Of a DNA stretch of 64,000 bases, positions 52,968 to 59,751 are shown piece by piece. The notes under the pieces are model-generated. The model did no database searches. It was given only the letters and a program-made list of their open reading frames with translations, and was not told where the DNA came from. Position 1 is the stretch's first letter. Each line of letters begins with the position of its first letter. A program made the translations under genes and the position numbers. This DNA is from JADJLQ01 sp964405735 (GTDB lineage Bacteria > Bacteroidota > Bacteroidia > Chitinophagales > Saprospiraceae): the NCBI GenBank assembly GCA_964405735.1, contig CAYOPD010000006.1, positions 1-64,000 of the forward strand, given 5' to 3'.

Positions 52968-53924
52968 ATGGCCGGAAAAAGAGCGATTCCATTGGTGGAT
53001 CTTTCCCAGTTTACCAAAGGGGATGAAGCTGCCCGTAAATTATTCATCAGGAAACTTGCCAAAGCGTTTCGCGAAATCGGCTTTGTAGGTGTCATCAATC
53101 ATGGCATACCCAAAGCCCTGGTGAATAAGTTCTATGACGAATCCAAAGCCTTTTTTAACCTGCCCGTTGAAAAAAAGCTGAAATATGAGATCAAGGGCCT
53201 CGCGGGACAGCGCGGTTATACCTCCTTTGGAAAAGAACACGCCAAACAGTCCAAAGTGGCCGATCTGAAAGAATTTTTCCAAATAGGCCAGGAAGTGGCC
53301 GGAAAAGATTCCATCCGCAAAGAATATCCCAAAAACGTCTATGTCCGTGAACGCCCGCAATTTCTGGCAACCGGACTGAAACTCTATAAATCCTTTGAAA
53401 AATCAGGTGCCCATTTGCTGAAAGCGATAGCCATCCACCTCGACCTGGGTGAAAAATATTTTGACGCCCGGATCAAAAACGGCAATAGCATCCTGCGTGC
53501 CATTTATTATCCCCCGATCACCACGGAACCGAAATCCGCCATCCGGGCAGAGCAACATGAAGACATCAACCTGATCACCCTGCTCGTCGGCGCTTCGGCT
53601 GGTGGCCTCCAGGTCCTCAACCTGGATAACGAATGGCTGGAGGTAGTGCCCCAACAGGACGAAATCGTGATCAATGTGGGCGATATGCTGCAACGCCTGA
53701 CTAACAATTACCTCAAATCCACCACCCACAGGGTGGTCAATCCGCCCAGGGAAGAATGGCACAAACCGAGACTTTCCATTCCGTTTTTCCTTCATCCGCG
53801 AAGTGAAATGGACCTGACCTGCCTGCCTTTTACGGTCACCAAATCCAATCCACTTCAATATCCTCCGATTACGGCAGGCGAATACTTGGCGGAAAGGTTG
53901 AGGGAGATCGGACTCAAGAAGTAG
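52968..53924 (+). CDS. 2-oxoglutarate/Fe(II) oxygenase, isopenicillin N synthase family
   Basis: A 318-residue oxygenase. The N-terminal part (AIPLVDLSQF, FREIGFVGVINHGIP) and the jelly roll with RAEQHEDINLITLLVGASAG (iron ligands His and Asp), TTHRVVNPP (distal His) and KPRLSIPFFLHP (Arg-x-Ser for 2-oxoglutarate) are complete. The substrate cannot be told; homologues act on small metabolites, flavonoid-like compounds or amino acids. Its TAG stop begins a heptamer array. It has no biosynthetic neighbours. Confidence 0.92.
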   Translation: MAGKRAIPLVDLSQFTKGDEAARKLFIRKLAKAFREIGFVGVINHGIPKALVNKFYDESKAFFNLPVEKKLKYEIKGLAGQRGYTSFGKEHAKQSKVADLKEFFQIGQEVAGKDSIRKEYPKNVYVRERPQFLATGLKLYKSFEKSGAHLLKAIAIHLDLGEKYFDARIKNGNSILRAIYYPPITTEPKSAIRAEQHEDINLITLLVGASAGGLQVLNLDNEWLEVVPQQDEIVINVGDMLQRLTNNYLKSTTHRVVNPPREEWHKPRLSIPFFLHPRSEMDLTCLPFTVTKSNPLQYPPITAGEYLAERLREIGLKK

Positions 53925-53946
53925 TCAGTGGTCAGAAGTCAGTGGA
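53922..53946. repeat. AGTCAGT/GGTCAGA heptamer array at a stop codon
   Basis: Begins in the TAG of the oxygenase: TAGTCAGTGGTCAGAAGTC, then AGTGG. Unit and placement are as at 26455 and 4949. Confidence 0.6.
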
Positions 53947-53996
53947 TGGAAAAATAAGCTTTGGTTAAAGCTTTCCCACTGAGCTTAAATTCTCTG

Positions 53997-54004
53997 TATA
54001 TTTG
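53997..54004 (+). promoter_or_regulatory. Promoter -7 box of tatA
   Basis: TATATTTG, a perfect TAnnTTTG, 18 bases before the tatA ATG. A clear -33 element is not seen. Confidence 0.55.
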
Positions 54005-54022
54005 TGTCAAATTATTAGAATA

Positions 54023-54241
54023 ATGAACTCATTTTTATTATTATCAATGCCCGGCGGAGGGGAGTGGATCCTGATCTTCGTGGTCGTTTTATTGCTTTTC
54101 GGCGGTAAAAAAATTCCGGAGTTGATGAAAGGCCTGGGCAAAGGAATCCGGGAATTCAACAATGCCCGCAATTCCATCGAGGAGGAAATCCAGGAAGGAA
54201 TCCGGGAAGTGGAAAAGAAAAAAGTCAACGAACCGAAATAA
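54023..54241 (+). CDS. tatA: Twin-arginine translocase subunit TatA/E
   Basis: A 72-residue protein with the layout of TatA: a single N-terminal transmembrane helix (about 12-28, GEWILIFVVVLLLFGGKKIP), the FGxxKIPELMK hinge and an amphipathic helix (GLGKGIREFNNARNSIEEE), then a charged tail. It forms the pore part of the Tat system that exports folded proteins, among them the three or more Gfo/Idh enzymes with Tat signals in this window. I chose the ATG at 54023 since earlier frames cross the promoter. tatC is not in the window. Confidence 0.93.
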   Translation: MNSFLLLSMPGGGEWILIFVVVLLLFGGKKIPELMKGLGKGIREFNNARNSIEEEIQEGIREVEKKKVNEPK

Positions 54242-54267
54242 ATCCTTCACAAAGATTTTAATAAAAT

Positions 54268-54300
54268 ACCCTGGGGCCTTGCTCCGGGGTTTCTTTTTTA
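54268..54300 (+). terminator. Intrinsic terminator after tatA
   Basis: ACCCTGGGGC pairs with GCTCCGGGGT (with G-U pairs) around a short CTT loop, followed by TTCTTTTTTA. Confidence 0.75.
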
Positions 54301-54315
54301 TAAGTTGTAACTTTC

Positions 54316-54323
54316 TACATTTG
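54316..54323 (+). promoter_or_regulatory. Promoter -7 box of the OmpH/Skp gene
   Basis: TACATTTG, a perfect TAnnTTTG, 30 bases before the ATG at 54354 and just after the tatA terminator. Confidence 0.55.
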
Positions 54324-54353
54324 CGTCCGTTATTTTATCCAAAGCCCAATCAC

Positions 54354-54854
54354 ATGCGATTGTTATTTATTCTTTTGCTGGGACTTAGCCCCTGGTTTGT
54401 CAACGGCCAGAAATTCGGCCATATCAATTCGGCCGAGATTTTGAGCAAGGTGCCCGAAATTGCCCAGGCGGATACCATCCTTCGGAAATACCAGGACACC
54501 CTGGTGGCTGCGGGGGATTCCCTGGTCCGAATTTTTCAAAAACACGTTTCAGAGTATCAGGCCGAATCCCAAAAAGGAAACCTGGCTCCCATTGCCGCAC
54601 AAAAAAAGGAAGAAGAACTCTCCAAAGAGCAGGAAGTGTTGAGGAATTATGAAAATGAAGTCAAACAACGGCTCATCCTCCGGCGGGAAGCCCTTTATAA
54701 ACCCATTCTGGATAAAATCGACCAGATCGTCACCCGCATCGGTAAAGACAATAAATACACCATGATCTTCGACTCTTCTCAGCCCGGATACCTTTATCTC
54801 GCGGAGAGCGATAACCTCGGGCCCCTGGTTCTCAAAGAACTGGGTATTCAATAG
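54354..54854 (+). CDS. OmpH/Skp-family periplasmic chaperone
   Basis: A 166-residue protein. The signal peptide (LLFILLLGLSPWFVNG) is cleaved before QKFGHINS, the usual mature start of Skp in Bacteroidota. A long charged helical arm (about 45-130, rich in Glu, Lys, Gln and Leu) gives the jellyfish tentacle, and a small beta core closes the fold (YTMIFDSSQPGYLYL). It holds unfolded outer-membrane proteins for the BAM complex. The ATG at 54354 lies after a promoter; the frame extends upstream without sense. Its TAG begins a GCGGAAA heptamer pair. Confidence 0.9.
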   Translation: MRLLFILLLGLSPWFVNGQKFGHINSAEILSKVPEIAQADTILRKYQDTLVAAGDSLVRIFQKHVSEYQAESQKGNLAPIAAQKKEEELSKEQEVLRNYENEVKQRLILRREALYKPILDKIDQIVTRIGKDNKYTMIFDSSQPGYLYLAESDNLGPLVLKELGIQ

Positions 54855-54871
54855 CGGAAAGCGGAAAAAGC
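54854..54871. repeat. GCGGAAA heptamer pair at a stop codon
   Basis: GCGGAAAGCGGAAA starts with the G of the OmpH TAG. It lies between the gene and its terminator. Confidence 0.4.
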
Positions 54872-54872
54872 A

Positions 54873-54905
54873 AAACCGGTGGAATTCATGTTTTCCACCG
54901 GTTTA
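54873..54905. terminator. Bidirectional terminator between OmpH and SnoaL genes
   Basis: AAACCGGTGGAA (54873-54884) pairs perfectly with 54893-54904 around an 8-base loop. A run on the left and T on the right allow it to serve both convergent genes. Confidence 0.8.
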
Positions 54906-54922
54906 TTTATGGTTTGATCTGT

Positions 54923-55798
54923 TTACATTTTGACAAGGGTCTGATCTCCGTCCATACCTCTGAATAAGATTACTTTGCCGTCCTTAAACCGGAAGTGATG
55001 GGTGTAATGGGATTCATACATTTTCCCGGAAGCCAGGTGAGTGTATTTTGCTTTTACCCGGCAGTACACATTGTCTCCGCTGGCTACAAAATCATAAGGT
55101 TCGAATACGCTGTATTTGAATTTGTCATTCAATTCTTTGAAAAATTGGGCGACTTCCTTTTTCCCTTTGTACCAGCGGGTGCCGTAGTCGAAAACCCGGT
55201 CATCGATCTCAAACATCAGGTCCGGATCGGATCCGGAAAGGATGCCGTTGACATCGCCGCTTCCGAATTTTTTATAAATATCCATGACCGCATTCGCATT
55301 TGGATTGCCTAAAAATCCATAACCGATCTGTTCGAAAATGAGATTGGGATTGCTCACGGCGTGCGATAGGGCCTTTCCCATGCCATCCATTTCAATGACA
55401 TCGACGTCGGTGAATTCCACTTTTTTGCCGGTAGGCGGAAGCATGCCCATCACTGAACCGGTATTGGTGCCTGTCAGCTTAACAATGGAGTAATACTTGT
55501 TGCCATCATTGACCGAATGGATTACGGTAAACTTCAGGTCCGGAAAGGCTTTCATGAATGCTTCGTATGCAGGTTGTATGTTTTCCCTCCCTTTGACCGG
55601 CATGGGCGCCGCCGTATAGTCTGTATATTCAGGGGACACCATGGTAAAGAAGAGGTCGAAATTGCGCATATTCAATGATTCATAGGCTGCCTTGATCAGG
55701 GCTTTGTTTTGCTCAATGACTTTTGGTTTTTGAGCAGAAAGGACAGAGGCAGTGAAAACCAGGAACAAAAGAATCGGTTTTGTGAGTTGAATTTTCAT
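54923..55798 (-). CDS. Secreted protein with two SnoaL/NTF2-like domains
   Basis: A 291-residue protein with signal peptide KPILLFLVFTASVLSAQ. Two cone-shaped NTF2 domains follow in tandem: about 25-150 (ALIKAAYESLNMRNFDLFFT, then DLKFTVIHSVNDGNKYYSIV) and about 160-290 (AVMDIYKKFGSGDVNGILSG, then FKYSVFEPYDFVASGDNVYC and HHFRFKDGKVILFRGM). The first resembles ester cyclases, but whether a ligand is turned over is unknown. A fusion of two copies in one exported chain is uncommon. The ATG at 55798 gives the signal peptide. It is convergent with OmpH and lies after rpiB on the same strand. Confidence 0.82.
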   Translation of the reverse strand: MKIQLTKPILLFLVFTASVLSAQKPKVIEQNKALIKAAYESLNMRNFDLFFTMVSPEYTDYTAAPMPVKGRENIQPAYEAFMKAFPDLKFTVIHSVNDGNKYYSIVKLTGTNTGSVMGMLPPTGKKVEFTDVDVIEMDGMGKALSHAVSNPNLIFEQIGYGFLGNPNANAVMDIYKKFGSGDVNGILSGSDPDLMFEIDDRVFDYGTRWYKGKKEVAQFFKELNDKFKYSVFEPYDFVASGDNVYCRVKAKYTHLASGKMYESHYTHHFRFKDGKVILFRGMDGDQTLVKM

Positions 55799-55909
55799 GT
55801 GGAGTTTTTTTTGTTGTATAATGTCCACAAATCTAAATTCCTCGACTGTCCGTTATCCAGTCCAGACTTTATCCAGCTTTTGTTCAAAAAAAAGAAAAAG
55901 AAACCGCGA

Positions 55910-56341
55910 TCAGCAGTTTGATATCTTTTGCACCCTTTCACTGTGGCGGCCTCCCTCGAACGCGGTTTGAAGGAAGATCCCAACCATGCGAACCGCTTCA
56001 TCCGCTGAGACAAAACGGCCCGGCAGGGCGATGACATTGGCATCGTTGTGCAGGCGGGCTAGCCTGGCGATATCATCCGTCCAGCATAAGGCGGCCCGGA
56101 TGCCCGGGTGCTTGTTGGCGGTGATGGCAACTCCATTGCCGCTGCCACAAACCAGGATGCCGAAATGGGCAACTCCCTGTTCGACCGCCTTGGCTACCGG
56201 ATGGGCAAAATCCGGATAATCCACCCGGTCCGGGCTGTAAGTTCCATAGTCCATACAGTCGATATTCTGTTCCTGCAGGCTTTTTAGGATGGCCTGCTTC
56301 ACTTCGAATCCGGCATGGTCCGCACCCAGGGCAATGGTCAT
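55910..56341 (-). CDS. rpiB: Ribose-5-phosphate isomerase B
   Basis: A 143-residue protein of the RpiB/LacAB family. The blocks ALGADHAGFEVKQAI, MDYGTYSPDRVDYPDFA, LVCGSGNGVAITANKHPGIR and the final EGGRHSERVQKI are diagnostic; Cys in LVCGSGNG is the catalytic base. It interconverts ribose-5-phosphate and ribulose-5-phosphate, the step next to transketolase coded at 15 kb. The ATG at 56341 gives the usual N-terminus. Length is normal. The 110 bases to the SnoaL gene hold nothing notable. Confidence 0.94.
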   Translation of the reverse strand: MTIALGADHAGFEVKQAILKSLQEQNIDCMDYGTYSPDRVDYPDFAHPVAKAVEQGVAHFGILVCGSGNGVAITANKHPGIRAALCWTDDIARLARLHNDANVIALPGRFVSADEAVRMVGIFLQTAFEGGRHSERVQKISNC

Positions 56342-56511
56342 TGGCTTATCGGTTGTTTGATACAAATATCGGTACTCCAGGGTTATTCCTTGTAATTTAA
56401 AGCAGAGCAATAACGCAGTGGTTTGTTCCTTATTTCCAATGACAGCGGGGAAAGGGCTTAAAATTTTCCAAACTCGCCTTAGTTTGCAGGATCAAAACCA
56501 ATCCTAACGTC

Positions 56512-58218
56512 ATGAAACCAGGGATTATCCTTCTGACTTTTTTTTTATTGGCCGGTTGCAAATCCGAATTACCGGCTGACCTCATCCTGCTGGGAGGCAA
56601 TATTTACACCGGTGACCGGGAAAATCCAAGTGCCAGGGCATTGGCAGTCCGTGAAGGCAAGTTGATCTACGTCGGGGATGAAGCCGGTGCAAAAAAATTT
56701 GCCGGCCCGAACACAGAGATGGTTGATGCGGAAGGGAAATTTGTCATGCCCGGATTCATCGAAGGCCACGGCCATTTTGCCGGCCTCGGAGGCAGCCTGA
56801 TCAACCTCAATTTTATAAAAACCAAAAGCTGGGACGAAATCGTGGCCATGGTCGCTGAAAAAGCAAAAACCGCGAAACCGGGTGAATGGATCATCGGGAG
56901 GGGATGGCACCAGGAAAAATGGACCCAGCCCCTTTTTGCCAGCGTTCACGGCTATCCGATGCACGACGCCCTTTCAGCCGTTTCTCCTGAAAATCCGGTC
57001 CTGCTCAATCATGCCAGCGGGCATGGTTCATTTGCAAATAAAAAAGCAATGGAACTGGCGGGCATTACCCGGGAGACCCCGGATCCCAAAGGAGGTACCA
57101 TCATACGGGATGCCCAGGGGGATGCCATCGGTATGTTTGAAGAAAGAGCCCAGGGTATTATTTATCAGGCCTATAATACCTATCTCAAAACACAATCTCC
57201 GGAACAACTTGAAAAAATCTGGCACGACGGCATTGAGCTGGCCCAGCAAGAATGCCTGCGCAAAGGGGTGACTTCTTTTCAGGACGCGGGCAGCAGTTTT
57301 CAGGAAATGGAATGGTATAAGGCCCTGGCTGAACAAAATAAACTTAAAGTAAGGCTCTGGGCCATGCTCCGGCAAGGCAGTAGGGATTTGGCGGGAGAGG
57401 CGCTCAATACCTTTCCCTGGGTCGGCCTTGGCAACGACCATTTTACCATGAGGGCGGTGAAGGCGGATGTAGATGGAGCCCTGGGGTCCTATGGTGCCTG
57501 GCTGCTCGCTCCATATTCGGATCGTTCAGACCGTTTTTATGGACAGAATACCACCGAAGTCAGTGAAGTCGATGCGGTCGCCCGGCTTTGTGTTGACCAT
57601 GGGCTGCAACTTTGTGTACATGCCATCGGCGACAGGGCCAACCGGGAAGTGCTGGACCTGATGGAAAGACATTTTGAAGCCAATCCGGAAAAAAAGGACC
57701 TGAGATGGCGTATAGAACATTCACAGCATCTGGATACCGCTGATATTCCCAGGTTTGCAGAACTCGGAGTCATCGCTTCCATGCAAGGCATCCACTGTAC
57801 CAGCGATGCGCCTTTTGTAGTGAAACGATTGGGTGAATTCAGGGCCCGTACTGGAGCGTATGCCTGGAAAAGTCTTCTGCGGGCCGGGGCGGTGGTCACC
57901 AATGGAACCGATACCCCTGTCGAAGATGTGGATCCGCTGGCTTCCTTTTATGCAACCGTAACCCGGACCCGGGCGGATAATGGCATGCGGTTTTTCCCCG
58001 AACAAAAATTAAGCCGGGAAGAAGCCCTTCATTCTTATACCCTGGCGGCTGCGTTTTCGGCTTTTGAGGAGACGGTGAAAGGTTCTCTGAGCCCCGGCAA
58101 ATGGGCCGATTTTATTATCCTGTCGGAAGACCTGGTCCACTGTCCGGATGAAGCCATCCTGAAAACGGAAGTCCTCAAAACCTGGGTGGGCGGTAAATTA
58201 TTGTACTCAAAGGGATAA
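56512..58218 (+). CDS. YtcJ-type amidohydrolase, lipoprotein
   Basis: A 568-residue metal-dependent hydrolase with a lipobox (LLTFFLLAGC, Cys16), so it is tethered to the envelope. Motifs are ILLGGNIYTGDREN, FVMPGFIEGHGHF (metal HxH), LLNHASGHGSFANKKAM, LCVHAIGDRANREVLDLM, RIEHSQHLDTADIPRFAELG and GTDTPVEDVDPLASF (Asp). Members act on amides or N-formyl compounds; the substrate is open. It is followed after 4 bases by the GH130 gene, so the two share a message. Confidence 0.9.
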   Translation: MKPGIILLTFFLLAGCKSELPADLILLGGNIYTGDRENPSARALAVREGKLIYVGDEAGAKKFAGPNTEMVDAEGKFVMPGFIEGHGHFAGLGGSLINLNFIKTKSWDEIVAMVAEKAKTAKPGEWIIGRGWHQEKWTQPLFASVHGYPMHDALSAVSPENPVLLNHASGHGSFANKKAMELAGITRETPDPKGGTIIRDAQGDAIGMFEERAQGIIYQAYNTYLKTQSPEQLEKIWHDGIELAQQECLRKGVTSFQDAGSSFQEMEWYKALAEQNKLKVRLWAMLRQGSRDLAGEALNTFPWVGLGNDHFTMRAVKADVDGALGSYGAWLLAPYSDRSDRFYGQNTTEVSEVDAVARLCVDHGLQLCVHAIGDRANREVLDLMERHFEANPEKKDLRWRIEHSQHLDTADIPRFAELGVIASMQGIHCTSDAPFVVKRLGEFRARTGAYAWKSLLRAGAVVTNGTDTPVEDVDPLASFYATVTRTRADNGMRFFPEQKLSREEALHSYTLAAAFSAFEETVKGSLSPGKWADFIILSEDLVHCPDEAILKTEVLKTWVGGKLLYSKG

Positions 58219-58222
58219 AGTC

Positions 58223-59332
58223 ATGGTTAAGTGGATCTTCCTGGCCGGCCTGATGGGTATGGCCAATGGGTCGTGGGCACAGGATTTGCTACGGTTCAAT
58301 GAAAAGTCCTTTATTAAACCTGCAGAGAATCCAATCCTGCGTGCGGATTCCAATCTTATATTTCAGGATCCGGTTTTACAACAAATGGTGCGATGGCAGC
58401 GGGCCGATGTATTTAACCCTGCTGCAATCGTCCGGGACGGTAAAGTTTTGCTTTTATACCGGTGTGAGGACAATCCGGCCGCCCACCTTGGTGGCAGGAC
58501 CTCCCGGCTCGGCTTAGCGGAAAGTAGGGACGGAATACGTTTTACCAAATTCCCGGAACCCGTGCTTTATCCGGCGGATGATCTTTTCCGGGAATTCGAA
58601 TATCCCGGGGGTTGCGAAGATCCACGGCTGGTCCAGACCGAAGAGGGCCTCTATGTGGTGGCCTATACTTCCTGGAATCAAAAGGTGGCCAGGTTATGCA
58701 TTGCGTTTTCCAGGGATCTGATCCATTGGGAGAAAAAGGGGCCGGCCTTTGCAAAAGCCTACGATGGAAAATTTCTCAATACCTGGAGTAAATCGGGATC
58801 CATGATCACCCGGATGATCAAAGGCAGGCAGGTTTTGGCAAAAATCAACGGCAAATACTGGATGTATTGGGGAGAACAGCTGGTCAACCTGGCCTGGTCC
58901 GAAAATTTATACGACTGGCACCCGACCCTGGATGAGGCGGGCAAGCTGAAAGCTGTGATTGCGCCCAGGAAAAAATATTTTGACAGCCATCTCACGGAGT
59001 GCGGCCCTCCGGCCATAATGACCTCCAAAGGCATTACCTTATTGTACAATGGAAAAAACCTTTCCGGGGAGGATGCAGATCCCGCCCTCCCGGGGAATAC
59101 CTATTCTGTGGGTCAGGTGATCCTGGACCCGGCCCGTCCGGATATAGTCTTGTACCGTTCGGAAATCCCTTTTCTACAACCCTCCCTTCCGCATGAAAAG
59201 ACAGGGCAATATGAGGCAGGCACCACCTTTGCCGAAGGCCTCGTCTATTTTAAGAAAAAATGGTTTTTGTATTATGGTACTGCGGATTCCTTTGTCGGCC
59301 TGGCCATTGCTAAAAACAAAACCTATAGATAA
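58223..59332 (+). CDS. Exported GH130 family protein (mannoside phosphorylase type)
   Basis: A 369-residue five-blade propeller with a signal peptide (IFLAGLMGMANGSWAQ). Motifs seen: NPAAIVRDGKVLLLYRCED, GGRTSRLGLAESRDGI, PGGCEDPRLVQTEEGLYV and TWSKSGSMITRMIKG. GH130 enzymes phosphorolyse or hydrolyse beta-mannosides; the catalytic Asp is likely in CEDPRL. Export suggests a hydrolase, as free phosphate for phosphorolysis is usually cytoplasmic. It is linked to the amidohydrolase lipoprotein. The 400 bases after it hold a frame remnant and the uvrA promoter. Confidence 0.88.
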   Translation: MVKWIFLAGLMGMANGSWAQDLLRFNEKSFIKPAENPILRADSNLIFQDPVLQQMVRWQRADVFNPAAIVRDGKVLLLYRCEDNPAAHLGGRTSRLGLAESRDGIRFTKFPEPVLYPADDLFREFEYPGGCEDPRLVQTEEGLYVVAYTSWNQKVARLCIAFSRDLIHWEKKGPAFAKAYDGKFLNTWSKSGSMITRMIKGRQVLAKINGKYWMYWGEQLVNLAWSENLYDWHPTLDEAGKLKAVIAPRKKYFDSHLTECGPPAIMTSKGITLLYNGKNLSGEDADPALPGNTYSVGQVILDPARPDIVLYRSEIPFLQPSLPHEKTGQYEAGTTFAEGLVYFKKKWFLYYGTADSFVGLAIAKNKTYR

Positions 59333-59361
59333 GGACCCGGATTGTGGCCTGCTGATTGAAC

Positions 59362-59550
59362 TCAGGACTCTTCACCCTCTCCGAACGGTTCGTCTCCGGT
59401 TGTAATGCGGCTGTTATTGAATCCGTCGTCGTCATTAAATTCTACAGTGATGCATCTTTCTCCGGCAGCCCCCTTGATGAGCAGATTGGTTTTGGAACCG
59501 GACTTCCTGGAAGACCAGTGATAGAATACATAAGATTGGGCGGGAAGGAT
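59362..59550 (-). pseudogene. Possible frame-shifted gene remnant
   Basis: An open stretch of 62 codons without a start codon that reads protein-like (YVFYHWSSRKSGSKTNLLIK, then GERCITVEFNDDDGFNNSRI). A second open frame upstream on the same strand (to 59696) joins it if one base is added or lost near 59551, giving a run NNLVIMRE followed by ILPAQSYV. I do not recognise the family. It may be chance. Confidence 0.3.
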
Positions 59551-59737
59551 TCACGCATGATGACCAGATTGTTTTGAATAAAATTAAGGAAAAGTCTGGT
59601 AGAAGGGTGGGGTTTGAGGAGCGAGGTGCCGGATCCTGGAAACAAAGACTTGCCTGCCCTTCCGTTTTTTATCTTTCCGGGCATTTTGTCTTCCATTCAA
59701 TAGTGAAAACCTTCTTTCAACTCAAAGGATTAAGTCC

Positions 59738-59745
59738 TATTTTTG
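59738..59745 (+). promoter_or_regulatory. Promoter -7 box of uvrA
   Basis: TATTTTTG, a perfect TAnnTTTG, with TTTC 19 bases upstream as a -33-like element. The uvrA ATG begins 7 bases after the G, so the message may be leaderless or nearly so. No LexA-type box was recognised. Confidence 0.55.
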
Positions 59746-59751
59746 CAGGTC

